Below, piece by piece: positions 34,127 to 42,936 of a stretch of DNA of 64,000 nucleotides. The stretch comes from Rhyzopertha dominica (Eukaryota; Arthropoda; Insecta; Coleoptera; Bostrichidae), in the NCBI GenBank assembly GCA_025024175.1, contig QCXZ01000042.1:5287501-5351500 (forward strand), given 5' to 3'. The notes under the pieces were generated by a model that did not search any database, was not told the origin of the DNA, and saw nothing but the letters and a program-made list of their open reading frames with translations. Position 1 is the stretch's first letter. The number at the start of each line of letters is the position of its first letter. Position numbers and translations under genes: made by a program.

Positions 34127-34189
34127 TTAAGGTTAACGAATAGTACAGTTTTTTGGAACTTACTAAATAATGATAGTAAAACACTTGTT

Positions 34190-35120
34190 TACGATCCTAC
34201 TTCCAAACTTTTTTTGTTTGACCAAGGTACTTTTTGGACAGTTACGACATTTAATTTCATAAACTCCAGATTTGTTTACCATGTCTTCTGTATCCAGGGT
34301 GTTGCCTAAAAAGTTTCTTAATGTGCAGTTGTTACCAAAATCAAGATTAATACTAAGTTTAGAAAATATATTTTGAAATTTAAGTTGTATTGAAGGATGG
34401 TATGTAATTTTTTTTAATGGAATATGGTTTCATTTACAGGACTAAGATACGTGTGAGATTGCAAATTTAATATATTTGTGTTTGTGTAATAACTTAGTGA
34501 CCATTTCTTTTTTTAATCCGTTTGAATTGGCTAAATTATAAATGTATGATAGTCCATTTCTTGAATTTTCTGTGGATAATGGAACATTATTTATGTGTCG
34601 AAGACACACCTTTCGCATTATCTGTATGTGTCCGTTTTCTGGTTATTATTAGATCTAGAAATGGCAATCGAGAGTTCAAAAGTGAAATTTATTGACTGAT
34701 AGATATTATAGCAAAAACATCGTCTAAATATCTATACCATATCTGAAATTCATTTGCATTTTTTAAATTATTTTCCATGTAGTTTAAGAAAATGCTAGCT
34801 AAGAAAGGTGAAAGGAGGTTTCCCATTGCCAATGCAAATGTTTGTTTATGCAATTTTTTATTAAATATAAATATGTTTTGTTCGATGCACAGCTTTGTTA
34901 ACTTCAAGTATTCGTCAATTCTACCGAGTTTATCTTGTTCAAAAAATCATTCGAAAGCTTGAGGTACTGGTACGGTATTGACGGTATTGAACAATGATTC
35001 GATATCAAAATTGCGATTACGTTTAAGTTCAAATTCTTTTATTAAATCTGGCGAATTTTTGATCGAGATGTCATTATTTTGCGCTAATTTAATAAATAAT
35101 TAAACAATTTTGAAATTGAT
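34190..35120 (-). pseudogene. Penelope-like element, RT plus GIY-YIG remains
   Basis: Reading the minus strand from 35.1 kb down: a palm lead-in (FELKRNRNFDIESLFNTV, PVPQAFE), then IFIFNKKLHKQTFALAMGNL, then LSPFLASIFLNYMENNL and the catalytic box YRYLDDVFAI (family consensus YVDDIF), then NSNGLKKEMVTKLLHKHKYI in the RT C-terminal part. Finally an endonuclease remnant KSGVYEIKCRNCPK followed, after a one-base shift, by YLGQTKKSLEV. GVYEIKC...YLGQT is the GIY-YIG nuclease signature fused to Penelope-like RTs. Frameshifts inactivate both domains. The catalytic DD pair is preserved. Such elements move by target-primed reverse transcription. Confidence 0.85.
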
Positions 35121-35169
35121 CGTAATCGCAGACTAATATCTTTTGATGCCGAATACTAAGTTTACCATC

Positions 35170-35800
35170 TGGGCAAAGAATTATGTAACAAACAAAAGAA
35201 GTCCGAATTCGTCAGATGCTTCGAGTTTTTGTTTGTGCTCAACATGTCACACAAACCGGCAAACTCATCGGCCATGGAAACCTACAGCCCGAAGACATAA
35301 ACAAGTCAATCCTAACGACTGTTCTAAAGCGATTCCTGGGCCTTTTTGTCCAAGCGACCACGCCATTAAGCCTATTATATTACGTTACAAGCAGATTCTT
35401 CTTTGATTTATCGTTCGAGACCCAACGTAACCAAATTGCGGGCCCCAGTGGTCAGCCCAGGCAGAGATTTTCTAGGAAAGGTACGGGAAGGGACAGAAAC
35501 ATGTGCTCCTTCCGACTGTGAAGGTGGACCCTTTCGCTTACCGCGGAATTGGCTTAAAAACGACGGGCCTAATGCATCGACCCAGTTTCGGTCGTACAAG
35601 CGTTAGTGCGCCACCACGTCTACTGATTGTCCTAATTGGACCTCAGAAGGGTAATGGAATTACCTGCTTTAGGTGGATTGAATCGGGCGATCTGAGCACT
35701 TGGTGCTTATTGGGCGGGCTCAATTAGATTGCTGATGGATCGCGGGTAATAATTGGCAGGTAGGATTGCCGGGGAGTTCGATTTTGTTCGGCTAGGGGAA
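35170..35800. promoter_or_regulatory. long GC-raised island
   Basis: About 630 bp with near-balanced GC, GCGGGCCCCAGTGG, CCTAATTGG and many CpGs. Overlapping ORFs of 63-101 codons occur in four frames, which is expected from low stop density, and none carries a domain. Candidate CNE; part could belong to the MULE copy that adjoins it. Confidence 0.3.
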
Positions 35801-35817
35801 ACTGGAGATAGTAAATG

Positions 35818-36171
35818 GGCTTCCTTGCAGATTGGGCAAGAGTAATTCGTTTTAAAAATTTCCTTGCAGAAAAGGGGATGGTTCTATCTTGTAAATACTG
35901 GAAAACAAATTGAGATTTGGAACTAAATTTTGTGTGAAAACTGCCTAAATTTTGTGATGCCAATTTTCCTATAGAAATTTTTCGATACCGCAGTGTAGGG
36001 GCTTCCCTGAAGATTGGGCAAGAGTTATTCGTTCTAAAAATTTCCTTGCAGAAAAGTGGATGGTTCTAACTTGTAAATACTGAAAGACAAATTGAGATTT
36101 GGAACTAAATTTTGTGTGAAAACTGCCTACATTTTGTGATGCCACTTTTCCTACAGAAATCTTTCGATACC
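35818..36171. repeat. 181-bp tandem duplication, two units
   Basis: Units at 35,818-35,989 and 35,999-36,171 share about 90% identity from GGGCTTCC to TTTCGATACC. On the minus strand both keep an open frame (SFHTKFSSKSQFVFQYLQ, FSARKFL-RITLAQS). The first unit in minus sense starts at the end of the MULE core (YRKIS), so the duplication copied the 3' part of the MULE coding region. The 181-bp period shifts the frame between units. Confidence 0.85.
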
Positions 36172-36510
36172 ACGATTGTTTTAAATGAAAAAGACATGCA
36201 CCTAATTTGCTTGTCCCAAAAGCTAAGCGAACAACTTGGTGAATAAGTTTCAAAATCAACAGTAATTTGCTTTGGTTTAAAAATTAAGCTAAATTTGAAA
36301 CATACATCTTGAAGATGGTGAAAAAACTTTTAAGTATGTCTCACTTCTTTCCTCAGGTGATAGTTCAAATACCAGTGGTACATATTGATTATTTTTAAAC
36401 CCTTGAATAGTAATTAATTGGCAAAAATGTTTGGCGCAATATTGAAAGGTTCCATCTATGTATAAGGTGTCGCACAGAGAAAAGTTGCATTTGTAAAACA
36501 TGAAAACACT
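36150..36510 (-). pseudogene. MULE (Mutator-like) transposase core
   Basis: The minus-strand frame reads TLYIDGTFQYCAKHFCQLIT, then IQGFKNNQYVPLVFELSP and ETYLKVF. After a shift come VDFEIAIHQVV and GACLFHLKQSWYRKIS. DGTF (first catalytic Asp), the VDFE block (second Asp) and CLFHLxQSxYRKI (the C-x2-H zinc-like motif) are the diagnostic motifs of the MULE transposase domain. The N-terminal half is cut off where the gypsy LTR begins (36,564), and the C-terminal part runs into the tandem duplication. The gypsy element probably inserted into the MULE. Confidence 0.8.
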
Positions 36511-36563
36511 ATAATGTTGTTTTCTTAATAAATAATTAATAAAAAATTATCATGCGTTACTCT

Positions 36564-37036
36564 TGTTACATTTATAGCTGCAAGTGCTTCGTGGGTTTCC
36601 GACTTGTTTTGTAGTAAAGGAGGTAACTCCGATCGCCATGCGTTGTAGTTATATAAAAAAACTTTAAGTTTAAGTTTGAGTTTACTCGGTCGCAAATATG
36701 TCTTCTTTGGCCATTGTTCAGTTGTTGCCGCACAAGAGTTGATGATTTTTTTCTCGTAATTAGGATTTAGATCACTTTTTAGTATTTGATTTACATGAGT
36801 TGTATAAACATTGACTTTTTGACTAAACTTTTTTATATACGATTTGACACTAATCAGTTTTTATCGACGGTTAATTTTATTAATCCGCAGTTAATAAACA
36901 CCAACACTTAAGCAAATGTAACTTTAGTTTCTTACGAACAGCCTGTGAGTTTTTTTAACATAAAGTTTAGTACTGTGCATAGCAAAAGAGAGTACCGAAT
37001 TTTCGCACATGCGTTTCATACAAATGTACACTACAA
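36564..37036 (-). repeat. 3' LTR of a Ty3/gypsy element
   Basis: On the minus strand, directly after the polypurine tract, a segment starts TGTAGTGTACATTTG and ends ATGTAACA about 473 bp later. TGT...ACA ends and a TATATAA-type promoter box are as expected for an LTR. The other LTR is not in the window, so the far boundary is inferred from the terminal motif and the position of the MULE. Confidence 0.6.
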
Positions 37037-37040
37037 TTTC

Positions 37041-37055
37041 TCCCCCCACCCCCTT
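37041..37055 (-). other. polypurine tract of the gypsy element
   Basis: Minus-strand AAGGGGGTGGGGGGA, five bases before the TG start of the LTR. This is the expected primer site for plus-strand DNA synthesis in LTR retrotransposons. Confidence 0.75.
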
Positions 37056-37304
37056 AATAAAACATAAATTATTAATACTAAAACTATATACGATACTGGT
37101 TATTTATATTTATATATTTTATAAAGAAAGTTAATTATTGCCTGTAACGTCGATGTTATTTTAATGGGTTAACAGGCATAAGAAGAAATGAAATTATTTT
37201 TGAACTCGAGACCTTTTGAATATTAGTCAAACGCTCTTCAGAGGCGTCTTCAGAATCAAGCAATACTTTTTAATATCTTCTCATGCTGTTAATCCATTTA
37301 TATA

Positions 37305-38525
37305 CTATATATTTATAAAAATTAATTTCTCTACAGGCTTAATTACTCGCCTTGGTCTCAAGTTTTGATCTTCATTCAAATCAACGTCATTATCTTTAGT
37401 AAAATGCTCACTTTCTTTATTTAATTCTACAGGACAATTCTTTATAACCGAATAGTTTAATATGATTTAGTTGTCGTTTTCAAACTTGACTTAATTCTGG
37501 AATAGGTACCAGGTAAGCATTTCTGCCAATATATTTCAAAGGATCTGACATNTTGAAGATTGCCATAATCCTTTACAGTTACTGTGTTACCTTTACAAAA
37601 TTTCAAATATCTGTTTCCTTTATAATATTTTGCTTGATTATCTTGCTGAATTGCTTTTGTCTTTACACTTACACTATATGCTTATGAAGGTTGCAACATG
37701 CTATCAAAACGTGTTCCTAATCTCCGTCCAAGCATTAATTCTGCAGGACCTTTACCTGTAGTGCAAAGATTTACACTGCGGTATGCAAAAAAAGTTATTT
37801 AACTCTTTATTCAAATCATACTTTTAAACTTCACCCAAAGCAATTTTAAATAATTCTTTATTGTTCTACAGCATTTTTCACTGCAGCATTTGAGGAAGGA
37901 TGATACAGAAGTGATGTTAACATAGCTATATTTTATTTTTTAAAGTCAAACTTTTCAGAATACTCGTAAAAGGCAAATCTAGGAAACGTTGTCCTTAAAA
38001 CTTCAATTGTTACAATTGCTGAAATTGAATTTACAAGGAAACCTCTATCCATTTCAAAAATGCATACACAATGACTACAAAATGTTCGTTTAAGAATGGA
38101 CAAATAAAATGTAGATGTAATCTTTCCCAAACTGAACTGAGGAACAACCAATTTAATAATTTATATTCATTTGGTATGTAAGCAATTTTTGCAAGTGCAA
38201 CATATCTTTCTATGTCCTTATCTAACTTAGGCCATCAACAATAAGACCCTGCAAGGCTTTTCATTTTTACAATGCTCGTATATGGAATATGACGCTGAAT
38301 AACCATCTTATCTTGGAGACTTGCAACACATGAGATACTACTACTATGTTAATTCAAAATAAGCGTTCTGAATCTACACAAAGTTAATCTCGTAATCAGA
38401 AATAAGGTTCAATTTTTTTAACTTTCTTTGGCCAACCAACCTTTACCCAACTTATCACGCTACACTAAATTCTATCTTGACATGTTGCTGATCTAATCTT
38501 TTCAAAATTAATAGGGAATTAAGAA
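37305..38525 (-). pseudogene. Ty3/gypsy pol 3' part (integrase), decayed
   Basis: Minus-strand pieces in order: GWPKKVKKIEPYF (region after RNase H); IVKMKSLAGSYCWWPKLDKD (zinc-binding HHCC region, consensus GI-RMK-LAR-YVWWPG-D-DI); VNSISAIVTIEVLRTTFPRF (integrase core, consensus S---TI--LR--FARFG); PYHPSSNAAVKNAVE (consensus YHP-SNG-AERAVQ); GPAELMLGRRLGTRFDSML (hallmark GKSPAELLFGR-LRT--D); QAKYYKGNRYLKF...VTVKDYGN; and a C-terminal LRPRRVIKPVEKL before TAG. Frameshifts are frequent. Gag, protease and RT are missing, so the copy is 5'-truncated at about 38,525. It is followed by a polypurine tract and LTR. Confidence 0.85.
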
Positions 38526-38789
38526 GAGTGGAAAAGTTCAGCTTCATAGCGGGAACAAAAACGGAGCGAATTGTAGCAAATCTAATGGACCACTTGGCAA
38601 ACTAGCTACATCACTTGATGGGATGGAAGAATTCGGAACATAGCAACGAATAATAGCGAAAATGGAATGATTACTTATTCTTCAAATTAGCCCTGTATAT
38701 TTTCTGGACATCTTCGAATTTTCGGCAGTAGCTCTTTGCAAAGAGCAACCGTTGTTCAAAAGACTATAAGCTTTGACGCTGTAAAGTTC
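38526..38789. other. short AT-rich spacer
   Basis: Nothing recognised. Confidence 0.5.
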
Positions 38790-39330
38790 TTCCGACCTAA
38801 TAGGGGTATAACGAGCACTAAATTCTCATAGTTTACTCCTCGCCATTTACAGTTCATCCCGCTTTCACCGTCACTTTTTGCATCCATTGTGCCATCATAG
38901 ACTGGCCCATCGTGTCGAACGGCGGGCATGCAACAAGGCCCCGAGCTGGCGTCGAGCAAAAAACGACAACGCAAATGCGCCTTCACTTAGACAACACAAT
39001 AAACGTTCAAACATTATACGGAGCTGAACAAGAGCTGGTATCTCTTTTTGTCGCAGAAACAAGGCACGCAAATCCTTTTAAGCGAAAACATTGTTCGAGC
39101 CCGAACAATCGGGATTGTTCTGGGCAGCGCAAAAATGACGCTTTTCCCGCAAAAATCCACGCTCGACAGCGGCCAGCGTGATCGCAGAGACATGCTGTAT
39201 TGGGAGTTGCGAGAATTAATTCGGTTAACGCGAAGACTAAACAGAACAAAGCTAATTTTAGTCCCATCTATTTGTCTCGGAATTTGTATTGATTTAGAGG
39301 TGTGCAGTGCCGTCAGCTGTAACATATTTG
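38790..39330. promoter_or_regulatory. GC-raised island with nested palindromes
   Basis: CpG-rich. Two perfect, overlapping dyads lie at 39,091-39,108 (TTGTTCG-AGCC-CGAACAA) and 39,103-39,120 (GAACAATC-GG-GATTGTTC). Both read AACAAT, the core recognised by SOX/HMG-box factors. ORFs on both strands carry no domains. Candidate enhancer. Confidence 0.4.
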
Positions 39331-40192
39331 TTTCGGAGGGAAAGAATAGCGACTTGGCAGAAGTTGTTCAAATCAGAATAACTTTCCGATACAACTTTTT
39401 AACTTCTTGCAAAATTGCTCATTTAAATCGAAACCAATCTTTTTCTTTTGGTTTCCTGCCTTAGAAGTTGCTTTTTAACGTTCATAGAATGAGACACACT
39501 ATTGTGGTGTTGTGGGACCAGAAGTATTCTGCAAATAATACAACTTAATGGTCTATTTCACTCTCAACCACACACCGCTGTAAAACTATGAGAGTCATGT
39601 CAATTCATGCACTCAGAAAAATAGTGTGCAATTTTTTGCTAAATTGTTGTAGGGTTGTTATTTTATAGTTTTTGGCAACAATTTGTGGGGTAAGGAACAA
39701 CTGTACATTGTAAAATTGCGAATTTTATTGTAACTGTAACGAATATTATAAATTACAACAAAATGTTTTCGTAAGAACAACAGCCTATATTATTTATTTC
39801 AAAACAGGTAACTTTGAAAAGTACTATAAAAAGCGTGTAACCATGCAAACAATTTTGTTAAAATTTACTACTAATTGTAATGATTTAAAAAAAATATATT
39901 TTAATAATTAGTACAAAATTTTTAGTAAAATTTAAAAAAGATTTAATAATGCGCATCTAAATGTTTATGGGTAACTAACCAATAGAAATATTCCTTGCAT
40001 ACACGTGATTAGTTGATGCGTATCCTCGTGGCCGTTCGTCGATCGTCGTCACTTGGCCATTATGCACCGACCCGCATGAGATCATCATTACATCATTTTT
40101 CAGCGTTTACTCTACTTGCATCTTGCGTTTGATTGGCACTGGGTGTATGTTTAACTGGACAACTTTAGAGAACTGATTCTTTTGTTTTAATA

Positions 40193-40262
40193 ATGGATGA
40201 CTTTGTGAAGCAACAGCTTGATAATTGGGGGTTAATTGACAAATTGTCTAATACATTTAACA
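40193..40262 (+). CDS. candidate first coding exon, SAM-like start
   Basis: ATG GAT GAC TTT at 40,193 opens a frame MDDFVKQQLDNWGLIDKLSN-TFN that runs into a strong donor GTAAGTATC at 40,263 (phase 1). The region just upstream (40,010-40,190) is GC- and CpG-richer, like a promoter with 5' UTR. Insect proteins beginning with an acidic M-D/E followed by WxLxxLIxxF usually open into a SAM-like helical domain; here only the first helix or two are visible. The next exon with the rest of the domain was not found. It lies wholly inside the CACT-ended transposon, so it is either that element's own gene or a captured host exon. Confidence 0.4.
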
Positions 40263-41065
40263 GTAAGTATCTAACCTAAAATGTTAAAAAGCACGAAGCA
40301 TGTGGCGGCATGGCGGCAACCGGCAAGTACCTCATATTGGAATGCGTATGCGTAGTGATAAATACTAATGTATGTATTGACTGTCCAAAAATGTAAGTGT
40401 TCTTTATTATGTAGGTACCTAAATAACGCAAAACACTCTCTTGCTAGTCAAAGTCAAGTAGAATAGCTTTATTGCATCTGTTTTTTTGCAGACAAAACGT
40501 AGCTGTTATTATATCTTGCATTTCTTAATAAAAATTATTCACTTGCGCGTCTAACATGTTTGGATAGCCTATATTTACCTAGTACGATATATTTCACACA
40601 TTAAAACAAAGCCCATAACATTAAACCAAAATTTATTAGCGTTTAAATAATTTTATGATGTAATAATAGCAAATGAAATATGTTTACTATATAATACTGA
40701 AACTAAATATGAACAATACACCTACACACATTAAACAAGGGATGTGGAGCTATATTTACTTATTTATTGTTTCAATAATGCTTATTTTTAACAAAACGTT
40801 TGAAAATGCAGTAGATATCCTAAATCCGTATCTCTGATTGTTTGTACAAGGTGGGAAAAATGTATTTTAATAAAATACTATCAATCTGAAATAAAACTAT
40901 TAATACTTACCTCGCTAATATGTCATAATGGTTCGTTAGGATTATACTCAGTGCTAGCAGAAAGTGCAATGACACAAAAATACTGACATAATTAGTAAGC
41001 GTTCTGTTCTACAATGTGGAACAATGTAATAGTTAAATGAATTTAGAATAATTTCAATTTTTGAC

Positions 41066-41068
<3 letters not shown>

Positions 41069-41131
<63 letters not shown>

Positions 41132-41132
41132 G
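41069..41132. repeat. (TTA)n microsatellite, about 21 units
   Basis: Uninterrupted trinucleotide repeat directly before the left arm of the inverted duplication. A shorter ATT-type run (41,361-41,376) follows the right arm. Confidence 0.95.
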
Positions 41133-41337
41133 TTATTGACATGTTATTTTCCAGGCTGCTTCCTACGTTGTTTGCTTGAACTTGACGTTTTGACACTCAT
41201 GTCGGTGTCTTCCTCACAAGTAGCTCTGAAACATTTCAGAGCTACTTCTGAGGAAGACACCGACATGAGTGTCGAAACCTCAAGTTCAAACAAACAACGT
41301 GGGAAGCAGCAAGGAAAACAGCATGTCATTGACAACA
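41133..41337. repeat. inverted duplication (about 100-bp arms)
   Basis: The turning point is TAGCTCTGAA-ACAT-TTCAGAGCTA at 41,221-41,244. Arms run outward to about 41,133 and 41,337 with roughly 85-90% identity. Both arms, read outward from the centre, encode nearly the same peptide (EEDTDMSV-TSSS-KQR-KQ), so the duplicated DNA looks like coding sequence rather than a plain TIR. Confidence 0.9.
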
Positions 41338-41442
41338 ACCACGCTAGCCATCAAACCTATTACTATTATTATTATATAAAGTGTACACATCGGTGTCAAA
41401 CAACGTCACACCCAGAGAGCATTAAAATAATTCAGAAAACAG
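41238..41442 (+). CDS. candidate exon in the CACT element
   Basis: Open plus frame through the right arm and beyond: RATSEEDTDMSVETSSSNKQ, then RGKQQGKQHVIDNNHASHQT, a short Tyr run from the microsatellite, then KCTHRCQTTSHPESIKIIQK. It ends at a good donor, ACAG|GTGAGTATAG, after 41,442. The Ser/Thr/Glu-rich composition resembles the disordered linker that follows the SAM-like domain in some insect proteins, which fits the start exon at 40,193. The 5' splice boundary is unclear; TATTTTCCAG at 41,145-41,154 in the left arm is one possibility. Confidence 0.3.
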
Positions 41443-41545
41443 GTGAGTATAGTATGTACATTAAGTAAAAATTTTGTTAGTAATAACTCTACAATAAAAT
41501 CAACAATTTACTATACTTTGTAGTAATCCATACTACCAGTAGTAG

Positions 41546-41760
41546 TACATTGTACTACAATGTATAGCAGAATGTGCTGTAGTGCTTAATATAGTATAAT
41601 ACAATCCATAATAGAACGCACTACAATATGTTATATAATGTATTACAATGGATAGTGGAATGCACTGCTGTGCATAATAGAATATTATACAATGCATAAT
41701 AGAATGCACTACAACACATTATATATTGTACTACAATGCATAGTAAAATTCACTACAAAT
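41546..41760. repeat. degenerate ~43-bp tandem array, about five units
   Basis: Units follow the pattern ACTACAATGCATAGTAGAATG, trimmed here to TACAATGCATAATAGAATG, followed by CACTACAA and a CATTATATA tail. Copies differ by several bases. Subterminal arrays of short repeated motifs are characteristic of CACTA-group transposons and may bind the transposase. Confidence 0.6.
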
Positions 41761-42079
41761 AAATAGAAATTTTGTAAATGTAGTTTTTAAATTTCAAACA
41801 ATACTGTATTGCAGTTTTGCAGCACAGTGTTGAATTTGTAATAAAAGGAATGTGGGATATTCAAACAATGTTGTAGTAATCTGCAGTATACCATTATTGG
41901 TATTTGCTTAAAATGGCAAGTGGGACAATTAATATATAGGTTGTGTTATTTTTTAATAAAGTGTGATTACTACATAATAATTTAATTTTTTGTTACAAAT
42001 TGTTCACATCCCTATGTTTATTATAATTTGTAATAGAAAGTGCTACACTTTTTTCTCAGTGTGTACACAAAAACACAGC

Positions 42080-42800
42080 TAAAAATTGCAATAAAGTTGT
42101 TCAATATAATCCCCTTGCATATCCAAAACACGTTGCCATAACTTCGGCAGTAATGTAATGTCGTTAAATACGCCACTTTTGTGAAGATGTTTCAGCAGTT
42201 GGAACGCATATGCTGTTGCAGGGCTTTTAACCTTCCAAGTCAATAAATCGAACATCACGAATTTCTACTTACCACTGGAGGAACAGAGCGAAATCGGGAG
42301 AAATGATGTCAGGGCTGCACGGGGGATGTAGGAGAATTTCACAGCAGTTCTTCTCGCAATCTCCTTAGACTAACACTGCTTTATGCGATGAAGCGTTATC
42401 GTGCAAGAGAATTACGCCGCTGTCTTTCATATCTCGTCTAAATTTTCTACATAGAAGAAATTACATTTACCCTTTGGTATTTTCTATTGCTTGTTTGTAC
42501 ATGCGGTCTTCTTCCATTACTGTAGCCACAATAGCAGCGAAAGTGTAGTTGTATGTAGCAGTATGAGGTCTCCAACTTCTGTAGTCGTCTTTAACACTAG
42601 TCAAACGCTCCGGAACGCTTACTCTATCACTGCTGAACTATCCACACGCAACTCCTGGCAAGCTTCTTGTAACACACCGTGAATTTTGGCAACCGTTTTT
42701 TCGCTCAGTGTTTGAATTTTGTATACGCACATTGACCCGCTACAGTGACGCTTTCCATTGAATCAAACTATCCCGATTTGAGGATTTTTTACACATAAAC
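42080..42800 (-). pseudogene. mariner-like transposase relic
   Basis: Minus-strand pieces in order: VKDDYRSWRPHTAT, AAIVATVMEEDR (linker with the GRPH motif between the two N-terminal HTH domains and the catalytic part), then a large deletion, then RRDMKDSGVILLHDNASSHK (second catalytic Asp region), EILLHPPCSPD (consensus PHPPYSPDLAPSD) and a C-terminal VLDMQGDYIEQ (consensus GDYVEK). A stop and shifts occur between them, and the first catalytic Asp lies in the deleted part. It belongs to the TA-flanked mariner element described above. Confidence 0.75.
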
Positions 42801-42936
42801 TGAGTGAACCCGCAGTCTACATATAGTAAGCTATGTCCCAATGATAGACTTTTATAATTTGACAGCAATTGTTTTTCACCATCGCCAGTTCAGCGCCATC
42901 TTGATATGTACAAAGAATTATGACATGACCCTCGTA

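Larger units (their letters stand above)
39610..42061 (+). mobile_element. CACT-ended transposon carrying exon-like sequence
   Basis: Ends are CACTCAGAAAAATAGTGT (left, 39,610) and, in reverse complement, CACTGAGAAAAAAGTGTAGC (right, 42,061). It is bounded by TG on both sides, compatible with a 2-bp target duplication. Its exact position inside the mariner TIR independently confirms both boundaries. CACT-type ends, a 2-3 bp duplication and a subterminal array of repeated GCACTACAA motifs fit the CACTA/Mirage/Chapaev group. The interior has a CpG-richer promoter-like stretch (40,010-40,190), a start-codon exon, a splice-donor exon, a microsatellite and an inverted duplication. No transposase is recognised, so it is non-autonomous or a carrier of foreign sequence. 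Confidence 0.65.
39589..42934 (-). mobile_element. mariner-like element split by an insertion
   Basis: TA at 39,587-39,588 and 42,935-42,936 flank terminal inverted repeats. The left end reads TGAGAGTCATGTCAATTCA. The right end, in reverse complement, reads CGAGGGTCATGTCATAATTC. After the inserted element is removed, both continue into TGTACA. Without the 2.45 kb insertion the element is about 0.9 kb, so it also lost internal sequence relative to a typical 1.3 kb mariner. The transposase relic inside runs on the minus strand. Confidence 0.8.

Noticed and set aside
35143..35606. Overlapping ORFs of 63-101 codons in several frames
   Set aside because: Mutually exclusive frames of similar length and no motifs; explained by higher GC content.
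38912..39464. ORFs of 86-138 codons on both strands
   Set aside because: They overlap in antisense and lack motifs, and the region looks regulatory.
40911..40953. Minus-strand 43-bp exon-like pattern with good acceptor and GTAAGTATT donor inside the CACT element
   Set aside because: It conflicts in orientation with the plus-strand exons and only a 14-residue frame is open; kept out of the annotation as likely chance.
40954..41196. Poly-Ile and poly-Leu ORFs as membrane proteins
   Set aside because: Translation of the (TTA)n repeat.
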